A stretch of DNA of 64,000 nt from NCBI RefSeq assembly GCF_021390545.1, contig NZ_JAJUWR010000030.1, forward strand, positions 1 to 64,000. Direction: 5' to 3'. The DNA comes from Algoriphagus sp. AGSA1 (GTDB lineage Bacteria > Bacteroidota > Bacteroidia > Cytophagales > Cyclobacteriaceae). The notes beneath the pieces were generated by a model. It was not told the origin of the DNA. It made no database searches and saw only the letters and a program-made list of their open reading frames with translations. Positions 36,950 through 48,382 of the stretch are shown here, piece by piece (the first letter of the stretch is position 1; the number at the start of each line of letters is the position of its first letter). The translations under genes and the position numbers were made by a program.

Positions 36950-39385
36950 TCACTTAGCTGTTTCTAGCTTATTTTTATCTTTTACATATTTCTCCAGCCA
37001 AGCATCCATTTCCCACAACATATGGTTAATGGATTCTTTGGCCGCATACCCATGACTTTCATTTGGCAGGAACACCAGTCTGGCAGTAGCCCCATGACCT
37101 TTCAATGCATTATAGTATCTCTCCGACTGAATCGGGAAAGTACCGGAATTATTGTCCGCCTGTCCGTGAATTAGCAGGATAGGTGTTTTTACCCGATGGG
37201 CAAAGGAGAATGGGGACATGTTGAAGTAAACCTCAGGAGCTTCCCAATAGGTTCTTTGCTCGTACTGGAATCCAAAAGGGGTCAATGTCCTGTTGTAAGC
37301 TCCGCTCCTAGCTATTCCCGCAGCAAACAGATCTGTGTGGGACAGCAAATTAGCGGTCATAAACGCACCATACGAATGTCCTCCCACCGCAATTCTGTCC
37401 CTATCACCTATGCCCAGATCCACTATCTCATCTATTGCGGCTTCAGCATTTGCTACCAACTGATCTATGAAGTAATCGTTTGGCTCCTTATCCCCTTCCC
37501 CTACTATGGGCATCTCAGTCCTGTCCATGATAGCAAACCCCCTCGTCACCCAGAAAAGCGGAGACCCATAACTCACCCGCGTAAAGGCATATTGGGAACC
37601 TCTTACCTGGGCAGCCACTTCTTTGGATTTGTACTCTCTAGGATAGGCCCACATCAAAACAGGGAGCGGAGCGTCCTTTCCCGGCTCAAAGCCCTCAGGA
37701 GTGTAGATTACCGCCGACAGGTTGAGCCCATCATTTCTTTTATAGGTCACCAGCTGCTTTTGGATCCCTTTTATGGATTCGTATGGGTTATCAAAATCGG
37801 TTAGCTGAAGGGGGGCAATCCTCTTTTTTCTGTTCACAAGCCAATAATTGGGCTGAATGTCTGTGCTTTCTTTTAAAGTAATAAACTCAGTCGCATCATC
37901 ATTCAGCACCTTGGCCACACGCTCATAGTAAGGAGCCTCTGATCTCCAAAGTATCTCCTCTTTCTTGGTCTTAGTATTAAAAGTAGATAAATAAGGCATG
38001 TCCCCTTCAGGTGACCCTCCTGGACTGGTCATATACACCAGATCGCCTTTTCTCAGCAATACATTCCTGCCAAACTCATTTTCAGTCATCACAGGATCTC
38101 CCGGGTTATTGTATAAATCGTCAAAAGAGCGTTCTATGATCACTTGCTTAGGCTGGGAAGGATCAGATGGATTAATAACAGACCGTAAGTCTTTGCGGGT
38201 TTTAGACCATCTTTCGCCCATGATCGCAAATGAATCATCGGACCAGTCAATCCCCGCGAATCTATAGGAAGAAGTGGCCAATTTTTGCTTTTCACCTGCA
38301 AATGGAGCCTTCCATGTATAGATGATCTCCCGCTCTTCCATTTCTATGCGCGCATCTCCCCCATCTTGGGCTTCCACCCAATACAGCATTGCTGGCTGAT
38401 CTGCTCTCCAGCTGATATTTCTCGGACCAGTTACCGTAGCATCAAATCCCGTAGGTCTATTTTCATCCAAGGGGATTTCAGCTACTGTTTTAACTTTGCC
38501 GCCGTCTTTTGACCAGATCTCCACATCGTAAGGAAATCTATTTGCAGGTACCAAATAAGAGAAGGGCTTTCTGATCAAACTCACTAAAATATAGCTTCCA
38601 TCAGGGGAGAGATCCATTGATTTGATCATACCAGGCATACCTATGGCTCTTTTGTTGCCCTCTAAATCCACCTCCATAAGTTGCGAATCCATAAAGTAGG
38701 CAAAAAGTGATTCATCGTATGGATTTTCAAGCAGATCCTGATAGGTTCGGCTAGGAGCCGCGTCCCCGGTAGTCTCCTGTATTATAGGGCCTGCAGGCGC
38801 AGAGGGCTTTTTAGGAATTGAACCGCGGTAAGGATTCACGGCCCTGACCAACAACTTATTCTCAGGAGTCCAAAGCACAGAATTACCATATATGTCATTG
38901 ATGATTTTATCCGTCAGCTTCTTGGCAGAATAGGTGGCCATATCTACCATCCACAAACTAATACCATCTGCATCTGTCTGTGTAAAAGCCAGGTATTTTT
39001 CATCATTGGACAATCTAAATCCCCCCATGTGCGGCTGCATAGGCAGGCCAGATATCTGGTTTTCTTCTCCTGACTGGGTATGCTTGATTATAATATTTTC
39101 TATTCCTCTGTCCCGGCTTGGGCCAGAAGTGGCAGGATTGATGCGCATACCTGCTATTTTCAGTTCCGGTTGCGAAAGCACCTCTATGCCAGGATTGTCA
39201 GCCCCTTCCATCACAAGCATCCAAGCCCCGGTTTTGCTGAATCTCACAGATGGAGTACTGGAAGCATTTGCCAGATCAGCAATGGATTGTGGAGGTGTTT
39301 GATAGGTGCTTTGAGCCAACAACCCTGTCCCAGAAAAACTGAGCGCTATTGCCAAGGCAATAATTTTAGTAACTTTTAATTTCAT
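36950..39385 (-). CDS. Secreted S9-family peptidase (glutamyl-endopeptidase-like)
   Basis: Large S9 serine peptidase, 811 residues, close in architecture to the S9D group that includes the chloroplast glutamyl peptidase. Signal peptide ends at GLLAQ. The beta-propeller contains FRLSNDEKYLAFTQTD and LSPDGSYILVSLIRKPF (about 120-270). The hydrolase domain (about 560-800) has the nucleophile in VGGHSYGAFMTANLL, an aspartate in IHGQADNNSGTFP and the histidine in PNESHGYAAKE. The subfamily assignment is from memory of the motifs and is tentative; the S9 call is firm. Same strand as the susC/susD pair 2 but separated from it by a terminator. Confidence 0.92.
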   Translation of the reverse strand: MKLKVTKIIALAIALSFSGTGLLAQSTYQTPPQSIADLANASSTPSVRFSKTGAWMLVMEGADNPGIEVLSQPELKIAGMRINPATSGPSRDRGIENIIIKHTQSGEENQISGLPMQPHMGGFRLSNDEKYLAFTQTDADGISLWMVDMATYSAKKLTDKIINDIYGNSVLWTPENKLLVRAVNPYRGSIPKKPSAPAGPIIQETTGDAAPSRTYQDLLENPYDESLFAYFMDSQLMEVDLEGNKRAIGMPGMIKSMDLSPDGSYILVSLIRKPFSYLVPANRFPYDVEIWSKDGGKVKTVAEIPLDENRPTGFDATVTGPRNISWRADQPAMLYWVEAQDGGDARIEMEEREIIYTWKAPFAGEKQKLATSSYRFAGIDWSDDSFAIMGERWSKTRKDLRSVINPSDPSQPKQVIIERSFDDLYNNPGDPVMTENEFGRNVLLRKGDLVYMTSPGGSPEGDMPYLSTFNTKTKKEEILWRSEAPYYERVAKVLNDDATEFITLKESTDIQPNYWLVNRKKRIAPLQLTDFDNPYESIKGIQKQLVTYKRNDGLNLSAVIYTPEGFEPGKDAPLPVLMWAYPREYKSKEVAAQVRGSQYAFTRVSYGSPLFWVTRGFAIMDRTEMPIVGEGDKEPNDYFIDQLVANAEAAIDEIVDLGIGDRDRIAVGGHSYGAFMTANLLSHTDLFAAGIARSGAYNRTLTPFGFQYEQRTYWEAPEVYFNMSPFSFAHRVKTPILLIHGQADNNSGTFPIQSERYYNALKGHGATARLVFLPNESHGYAAKESINHMLWEMDAWLEKYVKDKNKLETAK

Positions 39386-39560
39386 CTTGATATATTTTGG
39401 TCACACCAAATTATTAAATTCTATTTTCCAACATGGTCAGATTAAGATAAGTGGTGAAAAGACACTTTGAATCTAAGATATCGGGATATTAACCTTCAGA
39501 TTGAAGGGGAATATTCAGAAATTTTGAAATTATCCGCTTATCCTATTTGATTTCTATCCT

Positions 39561-39579
39561 ATTTCATGTGTTTATAATT
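39561..39579 (+). repeat. 19-bp direct repeat, copy 1
   Basis: ATTTCATGTGTTTATAATT, identical to 39652-39670, 91 nt apart from start to start. Confidence 0.8.
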
Positions 39580-39651
39580 GTTTTTCAATGGTCACATGGA
39601 ATCTCGCCCGGGGAATAATCATCCCTTTGTGTGTCGCCTGCGACATGCTTG

Positions 39652-39670
39652 ATTTCATGTGTTTATAATT
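39652..39670 (+). repeat. 19-bp direct repeat, copy 2
   Basis: Exact second copy of 39561-39579. Confidence 0.8.
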
Positions 39671-40045
39671 TGACTTTTACAGGCCATACCTGCCGGCAGG
39701 CGGGTCGCACCACAGACAATCTTTCCTCCGTGCGACTCTTGAGTTATTCCCCATGCAAGCTCTTTTTCACGGCTTTTATGTCCATTCTTTTCTGCCATGG
39801 AACTGTCCTGCCTTCCGGAAGACAAAAACCCCACCCTAAGATTCCCCTCCCACTGCCAGAGAATACATCACTTCCAATTTTATTAAGCTGATGTACAATG
39901 AGGTATGGTGTCAACATACAACCAGTGAAACATTCACATTAAAAAAAATGTCTTTAATGAAGGGATTTTAAAAGTATAGACGAAAATCCACTAGGGAAAT
40001 GAGCTGTACTTCCATAAATTTATTAAGGACAAAAAACACAAGACC

Positions 40046-40810
40046 ATGCTACATGTTTTAAATGGTGACGCGCTAGCATCTACATTCCCTGCCAGCATTC
40101 CTGGGAGAATCGCAATCGTCAGGGAAGCTCTGGTAGATGGCCCTGTAAAATCAGATTCCACAGAAGAGCTCTGGGTGATCCGGGAAAGGTTTCTCACAAT
40201 GAATTATCCTGAGGCATCCCGAGAAGACTACTTCACACAGGTGGTGCCCGAGTTTGAAAAAATAATGACTGCCACATCGGGAACAGAAGTATATCTCTGG
40301 TTCGAATACGATCTCTTTTGTCAGGTAAACTTATGGTTCACTGTTCATTTGCTCAAAAAACATAAAGGTCCCGTTTTCTTGGTTTCCCCCACCACCGATT
40401 TGATCGAAGGATTTGGTGGGATGAAGGAGGTGCAACTAGAACAAGCTTACAGAGACGCCAAACCGCTCACAGCCAACGAAAGACATGTGTTGGCTGATAT
40501 GTGGAAAATTTACCAAAAAGAGGATATTTCCGAAGCTCTGACTCTTTCGCATCAGACTATGCCGGAAATCCCCTATCTATATCCTGCGGTAGTAGCCTGG
40601 AAAGAATCAATTGCACATGGGGATTATCCAGGCAAACCCAAAGCCGCCCTGAAAAAAATAGCTGCTGAACTGGGAACAGATGACTTCGGAAAAATCTTTC
40701 GGGCATTCCATATCAAGCATGCTATTTATGGCTATGGTGATCTACAGGTGAAGCGACTCTGGGAAGAACTGAAAAGTGGAGAACAGGCACAACAATCAAA
40801 GAGAGCCTGA
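40046..40810 (+). CDS. DUF1835 domain-containing protein
   Basis: Cytosolic protein of a family with no known biochemical role. 254 residues. The N-terminal DUF1835 block MLHVLNGDALA near the start, then REALVDGPV and the GTEVYLWFEYDLFCQVNLWF segment (about 85-105), identify it. The C-terminal region (about 170-250) is helical. No signal peptide or membrane segments. Single-gene unit. An imperfect promoter-like stretch (TAAATTTA) lies a few tens of bases upstream. Confidence 0.85.
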   Translation: MLHVLNGDALASTFPASIPGRIAIVREALVDGPVKSDSTEELWVIRERFLTMNYPEASREDYFTQVVPEFEKIMTATSGTEVYLWFEYDLFCQVNLWFTVHLLKKHKGPVFLVSPTTDLIEGFGGMKEVQLEQAYRDAKPLTANERHVLADMWKIYQKEDISEALTLSHQTMPEIPYLYPAVVAWKESIAHGDYPGKPKAALKKIAAELGTDDFGKIFRAFHIKHAIYGYGDLQVKRLWEELKSGEQAQQSKRA

Positions 40811-40864
40811 TCCGCAATACCATAAGTCTCATTGAGTATCTGTCCGCCAGTGAAAAGGGAAAGC

Positions 40865-40881
40865 AAACGCGCTTAAAATTA
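40865..40881. repeat. 17-bp intergenic repeat, copy 1
   Basis: AAACGCGCTTAAAATTA, identical to 52043-52059. In both places it lies just after a gene's stop codon. Confidence 0.6.
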
Positions 40882-40933
40882 GCCAGAAAAAAACTTTCAG
40901 TTCATTGGAAAACGGATGGCTCAGTCTGACAGG

Positions 40934-40960
40934 AAAAGCGGATTTCTAATCCGCTTTTTT
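40934..40960. terminator. Bidirectional terminator
   Basis: AAAAGCGGATT, TCT, AATCCGCTTTTTT. It separates the plus-strand DUF1835 gene from the converging minus-strand membrane-protein gene, ending just at its stop codon. Confidence 0.85.
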
Positions 40961-41550
40961 CATTCTATTTCCCTAAGAATGTTTTCTGAGGATGCTATCA
41001 CACCTTTATACTTCTTCAGCACCCACCGGCTTATGAGATACATCAACACAGGGCCAGAAGGGATAAAAATCATCCAAAACAAAGGATCTGTAATACCTTT
41101 TGAGTCATTCAACTCAGCATAAGGAGGCAGAATTGTGAACATGAGAACAGCTCCAAAGATTATCCCGTAATGCTGTAATTTGAAAAAGTAAATTTTACTC
41201 TTTGTAAACTTTTGTAACAATACCACAGGGGCATCTGAGTCTGGGCGCAAGCTTCTCATTCTTTTAATAGCATTTAAACTTGCCGTGGGAAGTGCTATTA
41301 AGATAAAAATACTGATCAGAGCAAACACCTGATTGTACCACAGCTCTAACTCCCCAAAATGAGACAATAAATACATGGCATAGGCGACGCATACGAAAGA
41401 CCCCAATATTTCCGGTATTCTGATAGAATTCAGTTTATTCCTGAATTTTTGTCTTGTGATCTCCAGGAGTAACTCCTTTTGGATTTTATCCTGTTTTTCC
41501 ACCCGAAGACTGACATCAGCCCAAAGGGATTTCATTTCCTCTAGTTCCAT
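40960..41550 (-). CDS. Membrane partner of the ECF sigma factor (anti-sigma candidate)
   Basis: 196 residues with about four membrane segments (roughly 48-64, 70-88, 125-143, 158-178) and a charged cytosolic N-terminus MELEEMKSLWADVSLRVEKQDKI. This N-terminus is common in genes paired with sigma-70 family regulators in Bacteroidota. Start 3 nt after the sigma factor stop, so they are co-transcribed. An anti-sigma role is inferred from the pairing only: I see no zinc-binding anti-sigma motif. Confidence 0.7.
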   Translation of the reverse strand: MELEEMKSLWADVSLRVEKQDKIQKELLLEITRQKFRNKLNSIRIPEILGSFVCVAYAMYLLSHFGELELWYNQVFALISIFILIALPTASLNAIKRMRSLRPDSDAPVVLLQKFTKSKIYFFKLQHYGIIFGAVLMFTILPPYAELNDSKGITDPLFWMIFIPSGPVLMYLISRWVLKKYKGVIASSENILREIE

Positions 41551-41553
41551 GGC

Positions 41554-42048
41554 TTAACTTGTTTTCATTGTGATTTCTGACCTTAACTTGGCTTTAATGC
41601 GTGACATACGAGTACCTACATTACTCACTGAGATTCCGGATATTTCCGCTATTTCTTCATGGCTTTTCCCCTCCAAATAGAGAAATATAATACCACGATC
41701 CAGCAGATTCAGCTTCCTGATCTGATCATAGAGATGTTGGATTCTCTCCTCCCTCTCCGGATCCGTATCGTCAATAAACTGAAGGTTGACCTCTTCAAAA
41801 GGCATCGTGTTTAACTTTCTTCTGTTTTTGTTCAAATGAGTAATTGCCGTGTTCATTCCCACTCTATAGAGCCAGGTGCTGGGCTTGGAAGCTTTCTTGA
41901 AATGCGCAAAGGACTTCCAGGTCTGATACACAATCTCCTGATATAAATCATCTTGTTCTGGCTTCTCCTTGGCGTAAATAGTCGTAATCTTATAGATCAG
42001 TCCCTGATTTTCATGGATAAGATTTACGAACTCTTCCTCTTTACTCAT
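41554..42048 (-). CDS. ECF-type RNA polymerase sigma factor
   Basis: Directs RNA polymerase to a specific promoter set. 164 residues from the ATG at 42048; a longer reading from 42093 adds 15 unconserved residues. Sigma2 region with LIYKITTIYAKEKPEQDDLYQEIVYQTWKSFAHF (about 20-55) and STWLYRVGMNTAI, then sigma4 region with the helix-turn-helix GKSHEEIAEISGISVSNVGTRMSRIKAKLR near the C-terminus. The linker is short, as in the ECF group. The target genes are unknown. Confidence 0.92.
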   Translation of the reverse strand: MSKEEEFVNLIHENQGLIYKITTIYAKEKPEQDDLYQEIVYQTWKSFAHFKKASKPSTWLYRVGMNTAITHLNKNRRKLNTMPFEEVNLQFIDDTDPEREERIQHLYDQIRKLNLLDRGIIFLYLEGKSHEEIAEISGISVSNVGTRMSRIKAKLRSEITMKTS

Positions 42049-42168
42049 TTGGCTTCTTTTCACTATTAGTCTATAGTAATTTGGAAAAATCACAGAATTG
42101 CTGAAAAATATTTAAAAAAATAAAATAGTAGATTTAAAACCGTTCGAATACACGAACAGTGGCGGAAG

Positions 42169-42197
42169 CAAGTCCAGCTTCTGGAGAAGCAGGACAA
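42169..42197. repeat. Degenerate intergenic repeat, copy 1
   Basis: 29 nt, 24 of 29 identical to 59484-59512. It contains the hairpin GCTTCT, GG, AGAAGC. About 70 nt downstream is a GTGCCCTGTGGTTAAAAC-like tail, which is also similar in the second copy. Confidence 0.55.
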
Positions 42198-42308
42198 CTA
42201 TCAGGCAACTACTACAGCAGAAGCCAAAATAATTCTTTGGATCCTGCTTGAAAACCTTTGTGTGCCCTGTGGTTAAAACAATCCATCGCAAATCCTTATT
42301 TTCGTGTT

Positions 42309-43280
42309 ATGCAATGGTTCGCACCTTTTCCAATCCCGGAATCTCCCTTCCCTATTTCACATCAGAGCAAAATCCTAAGTTTGGGTTCCTGCTTTGCACA
42401 GACTATAGGTCAGAAAATGTTAGCTCACAAATTTGATTGCTTGGTCAATCCATTTGGAACAATCTTTCACCCCATGGTTTTGGGGGATCTTCTGGATCAC
42501 GCAACACTCCTGGACAAAGCGGAAGAAAACGGGATTATAGAGCGTGATGGTGTATATTACTACTTAGGCGCACATTCAGATCTTTTTGCTTTTTCCCGGG
42601 AGGAGCTTGCAGAAAAGTACCATACCCAGCTTGCCGTGGTAAAAGATTATCTGGAAAACGGCTCGCATGCTATTTTGACATTGGGAACTTCATGGATTTA
42701 CAAAACAGAGGGATTTGGAAGAGTCGCAAATTGCCATAAGCTTCCACAAAAGCTGTTCAGAAAAAAACTTGTGCCTCTCGAGGAGATGGTTTCCCACCTG
42801 AGCCATGTTTTCGGCAATATTTCCAGGATAAATCCTGAGTTGAAAATCATTTTGACAGTGAGTCCTGTCAGACATATCAAAGACGGGATTCCGGAAAACC
42901 AGCTCAGCAAAAGCCTTCTCCGGGTTCTTTGCCATGAACTAGAAAACAGATTTAGTAATACAATATATTTTCCTGCCTATGAAATTCTTATAGATGAATT
43001 GCGCGACTATCGCTTTTACAAAGAAGACCTAATTCACCCCAGCGTTGAAGCAGAAAATTACATCTGGAAAAAATGGGGAAACTCGAATTTCTCTGAAGAA
43101 ACAAGACACAAAACCGAACAGATTCACAAGATCAACCAAGAGCTAGCCCATCGCCCACTCAATCCCAAAAGTGATGCACATCGCAAATTCCTCCGCAATC
43201 TTCTGCAAAAGCTGGAACGATTGAACGGGGAATTTGATTTTTCAAAGGAGATGGAGAATGTTACCACACAACTTGGGTAG
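42309..43280 (+). CDS. GSCFA-domain protein
   Basis: Family defined by the GSCFA motif, thought to be related to SGNH/GDSL hydrolases; function not established. 323 residues from ATG 42309, since an upstream ATG at 42258 adds unconserved sequence. The name-giving motif is LSLGSCFAQTIGQKM near residue 25, and NPFGTIFHPMVLGDLL and ILTLGTSWIYKT follow. A DLIHPSVEAENYIWKKW segment near residue 240 may supply the catalytic His. The gene just touches the DUF255 gene region downstream. Confidence 0.86.
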   Translation: MQWFAPFPIPESPFPISHQSKILSLGSCFAQTIGQKMLAHKFDCLVNPFGTIFHPMVLGDLLDHATLLDKAEENGIIERDGVYYYLGAHSDLFAFSREELAEKYHTQLAVVKDYLENGSHAILTLGTSWIYKTEGFGRVANCHKLPQKLFRKKLVPLEEMVSHLSHVFGNISRINPELKIILTVSPVRHIKDGIPENQLSKSLLRVLCHELENRFSNTIYFPAYEILIDELRDYRFYKEDLIHPSVEAENYIWKKWGNSNFSEETRHKTEQIHKINQELAHRPLNPKSDAHRKFLRNLLQKLERLNGEFDFSKEMENVTTQLG

Positions 43281-43418
43281 GTGATTTATGAACTATTTAC
43301 GAAATACGATATACGAGATGCCCTTAGTGTTAGGCGTACCCTCCAATTCTTCACATTTATTAATCCTTTTCATCTTAAAACTTTACAACCTTACCACTTT
43401 CTAATTAACCAATCCACC

Positions 43419-45446
<2,028 letters not shown>

Positions 45447-45449
45447 TCC

Positions 45450-47969
45450 TTGGAAAGTCTGTTTGCAGGTCAAGATTTGTTCCCCCCCGAAAGCGGAAAT
45501 AATTTCGCCGACATTATTCTGCCGGTACCTATCCCCAGGATGTTCACTTACAGCATTCCTCATGCTATGCAATCACAGATAAACCTGGGAGCACGGGTGA
45601 TTGTGCAGTTTGGGAAGAAAAAAGTCCTCACCGGTATCATAGGAAAAGTCCATAACAAGCCACCTCAAGCCTATCAAGCCAAACCGGTTTTGGAAGTCTT
45701 GGATGATCAGCCCAGTGTCAATCCGATCCAAATCCGGTTTTGGGTATGGATGGCGGAGTATTATTTCTGTCACATCGGTGAGGTGATGCACGCAGCTTTG
45801 CCTTCTGGACTTCGCCTGAGCAGTGAAAGCAAGGTTCAGCTTAATCCAAATTTTGATAGAGAAGAAAGCAAGTATCCTTTGGATGATCGAGAGATCATGA
45901 TTTTGGATGCGTTGGAAGACAAACCGGAGCTTTCATACGACGATTGCGAAAAAGTCCTTTCCATCAAAAGTATCCATCCTATCTTAAAAAGCCTGGTAAA
46001 AAAAGAAGCTATTCTGATTTTTGAAAAAATCCAGGAGAAATACAGTCCTAAAGTAGAAACGAGAATTCGGCTGGCACCGGAAATTGCTTCAAGCAAAAAC
46101 GCCTTGCAGGAAGTTTTCGAAGCCTTATCAGGAAAAGCAAAGCAGGAATCAATCCTCCTCAAATACCTTCGTGAGGTACCTATCGTGAAGCTTGCAAATG
46201 CCAATACAAATGGCGTTGACAAGGCTACTTTACTGGAAGAAGGCGACTCTGAAAGTTCGCTGAAAACACTCATCAAAAACGGCATCTTCGAATCTTTCAA
46301 GGTGATAGTTAATCGTCTTGCTGAGGAAGAGCCCGAATCCGAACCTGCCACACTTTCCATCAGCCAGCAGGCAGCCTTCGAAGAGATAAAGCACCAATTC
46401 GAAAGCAAGCAGTCCGTTTTGTTACATGGTGTAACTGGCAGCGGAAAGACTGAAATCTACATCCAGGTGATCCGGGAAGTGCTGGATTCCGGTTCTCAAG
46501 TCCTGCTTCTTTTACCGGAAATAGCGCTCACCACCCAGATCGTCACCCGCCTAAAAAAGGTCTTCGGAAGCCAAATGGGCGTTTATCATTCGAAGTATTC
46601 GGACAATGAGCGCGTGGAAGTCTGGAATGGAGTCTTAAGTGGAAGGTTTTCCTTTGTGGTGGGTGTGAGATCATCTATCTTCTTGCCTTTTGATAGTCTG
46701 GGGCTGATCATTGTAGATGAAGAGCACGAGTCCAGCTACAAGCAGTTTGATCCGGCACCAAGATTCCAAGCTCGTGATGCTGCGATTATGCTTGCCCATT
46801 TTCACCAGGCAAGGACACTTTTGGGCTCTGCCACACCTTCTTTCGAATCCTATTTCAATGCCAGCCAGGGCAAATTCGGATATGTGGAATTGACCCATCG
46901 CTTTGGTGATGCCAGCATGCCTCATTTCCATCTTGCCGATATGGCGGCAGATAAACGGAAAAACCTACTCAAACTTGACACCACCCGAATTCTAAGAGAG
47001 AAAATTCAGGACGCTCTGACAAAGCAAGAACAGGTGTTGATTTTCCAAAACCGCAGAGGCTATTCCCCCTATATCCAATGCGAGGATTGCGGTTGGACAG
47101 GACAGTGTGTGCAGTGCGACGTCAGCCTCACTTACCATCAGTTCTCCGAAGAACTCCGATGCCATTATTGTGGGTACAAGGAAAAGGTGCCCAGCTCCTG
47201 CCCTGCCTGTGGAAGTACCCAACTGACCACCATGGGTATGGGAACGGAGCGGATTGAGGAATCCCTGAGCTTGCTCTTCCCGGAAGCAAGAATCGGAAGA
47301 ATGGACTTGGATACCACCCGAAACAAGCATGGATACCAACGACTTTTGGACGAATTTGGATCAGGAAACCTAGATATTTTAGTCGGAACCCAAATGATCA
47401 CCAAAGGGCTGGATTTTGGCCGGGTGACGGTAGTCGGGATATGGGATGGGGACAGAATCTTAAACTTCCCCGACTTCCGGGCCGGAGAAAGGGCCTTTCA
47501 GCAAATCACCCAAGTAGCCGGTAGAGCCGGCAGAAGAGATGCCCAAGGACAGGTAATCGTACAAACCAGAGATACTGAAACACAGCTGTATGCCCAGGTG
47601 ATCAAGGGTGATTATTTCGAGTTTTTCAATCATGAAATCCACGACAGAAAGAAGTTTTATTATCCCCCTTTTGTGAAATTGGTGAAGATTACTACCCGAC
47701 ATACCGATTATAAAGTAGCCGAAAAAGCAGCGCTGAATCTCCATCATGGAATGGCGGAGATCCCGATTAAAAAGATCGTGCTTGGTCCGGAAAAGGGCAT
47801 AATTGCCAGAATCAAGAATCAATATCAATTTGAGAGTTTGATCAAACTTGATCGTTCAGGGAATACTCCTGTGGTGTTTAAAGAACACCTTTGGAAAATC
47901 ACAGAGGAACTGAAATCCAGACCGGAATTTCGCTCGGTGAGGTTTGTGGTGGATGTGGATCCAAGTTGA
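45450..47969 (+). CDS. priA: Primosomal replication protein N' (PriA helicase)
   Basis: 3'-to-5' DNA helicase that reloads the replisome at stalled forks. 839 residues. The TTG at 45450 is the best start: the conserved N-terminal FADIILPVPIPRMFTYSIP is already complete before the first ATG. Domain order is the 3'BD, winged helix, and helicase core with Walker A GVTGSGKTE, DEEH and SATPS-type motifs, followed by four CxxC pairs in CEDCGWTGQCVQCDVSLTY and CHYCGYKEKVPSSCPACGS that bind zinc. GTQMITKGLDFGRVTVVGI and QVAGRAGRRDAQG complete the helicase motifs. Confidence 0.95.
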   Translation: MESLFAGQDLFPPESGNNFADIILPVPIPRMFTYSIPHAMQSQINLGARVIVQFGKKKVLTGIIGKVHNKPPQAYQAKPVLEVLDDQPSVNPIQIRFWVWMAEYYFCHIGEVMHAALPSGLRLSSESKVQLNPNFDREESKYPLDDREIMILDALEDKPELSYDDCEKVLSIKSIHPILKSLVKKEAILIFEKIQEKYSPKVETRIRLAPEIASSKNALQEVFEALSGKAKQESILLKYLREVPIVKLANANTNGVDKATLLEEGDSESSLKTLIKNGIFESFKVIVNRLAEEEPESEPATLSISQQAAFEEIKHQFESKQSVLLHGVTGSGKTEIYIQVIREVLDSGSQVLLLLPEIALTTQIVTRLKKVFGSQMGVYHSKYSDNERVEVWNGVLSGRFSFVVGVRSSIFLPFDSLGLIIVDEEHESSYKQFDPAPRFQARDAAIMLAHFHQARTLLGSATPSFESYFNASQGKFGYVELTHRFGDASMPHFHLADMAADKRKNLLKLDTTRILREKIQDALTKQEQVLIFQNRRGYSPYIQCEDCGWTGQCVQCDVSLTYHQFSEELRCHYCGYKEKVPSSCPACGSTQLTTMGMGTERIEESLSLLFPEARIGRMDLDTTRNKHGYQRLLDEFGSGNLDILVGTQMITKGLDFGRVTVVGIWDGDRILNFPDFRAGERAFQQITQVAGRAGRRDAQGQVIVQTRDTETQLYAQVIKGDYFEFFNHEIHDRKKFYYPPFVKLVKITTRHTDYKVAEKAALNLHHGMAEIPIKKIVLGPEKGIIARIKNQYQFESLIKLDRSGNTPVVFKEHLWKITEELKSRPEFRSVRFVVDVDPS

Positions 47970-47990
47970 TTAATTGATTTGAAGAACTTG

Positions 47991-48004
47991 TCCGCCGGGG
48001 CGGA
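47991..48004. repeat. Palindrome, REP-like copy 2
   Basis: TCCGCC GG GGCGGA, related to 29181-29198. A half element, TCCGCCAGTG, also sits at 40843-40852. Confidence 0.6.
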
Positions 48005-48073
48005 TTGAAATATTGGAAAATTAGACACTGCTCTACACCCTGATTATCAATAATTTAAAACCTTTTTTATATA

Positions 48074-48107
48074 TTTATGCGTATAATCACTTGATCATGC
48101 GCATAAA
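48074..48107. promoter_or_regulatory. Inverted repeat, probable operator of the RHH/PIN module
   Basis: TTTATGCG (48074-48081) and CGCATAAA (48100-48107) are perfect inverted 8-mers with an 18-nt spacer, ending 2 nt before the antitoxin ATG at 48110. RHH antitoxins usually repress their own operon at such repeats. Confidence 0.6.
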
Positions 48108-48109
48108 AA

Positions 48110-48382
48110 ATGAAAAAGAGACTTAACATCACGATTGAGGAAAATTTGCTGGAGAAGATCAAAACCTATTCAGACCAAAATGACACAAGTATTTCTAGCT
48201 TGGTAGAAGAGCATTTTGAAACTTTGGTGAAACCCAAACCCAAATTAAAAAATGGAATGAGCTTGGTGGAATACATGAAATCATTGCCGAAATCAAAGGT
48301 GGAGTATCCTGGAGATTACGACTGGAAAGAGGAGTATTATAAAGCCAAGGCGAAAAAAATGGGCTATGAAGATCTTCTTTGA
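48110..48382 (+). CDS. RHH-type antitoxin (DUF6364-like)
   Basis: 90 residues. The N-terminal KKRLNITIEENLLEKIKTYSDQND fits a ribbon-helix-helix DNA-binding domain, followed by ISSLVEEHFETLV. The acidic/basic C-terminal tail (about residues 46-90) would wrap the toxin. It overlaps the PIN toxin gene by 17 nt, the usual antitoxin-toxin arrangement. The family name is from memory of the pattern; the antitoxin role is inferred from position, size and fold. Confidence 0.75.
   Translation: MKKRLNITIEENLLEKIKTYSDQNDTSISSLVEEHFETLVKPKPKLKNGMSLVEYMKSLPKSKVEYPGDYDWKEEYYKAKAKKMGYEDLL

Larger units (their letters stand above)
39386..40045. other. 660-nt intergenic region with repeats
   Basis: The longest gap in the window. 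It holds two copies of a 19-bp direct repeat, a CCTGCCGGCAGG-type palindrome near 39687-39704, and no convincing gene: the one open frame (39631-39891) has no recognisable product and includes the repeat. Confidence 0.5.

Noticed and set aside
39453..39475. ACTTTGAATCTAAGA as a third copy of the winged-helix operator
   Set aside because: The second half-site is degraded and the nearby genes are not related to the regulator cluster.
39631..39891. 86-codon frame in the 660-nt gap
   Set aside because: Contains part of the direct repeat and the palindrome, has no domain and is rich in unusual residues for a protein of this region.
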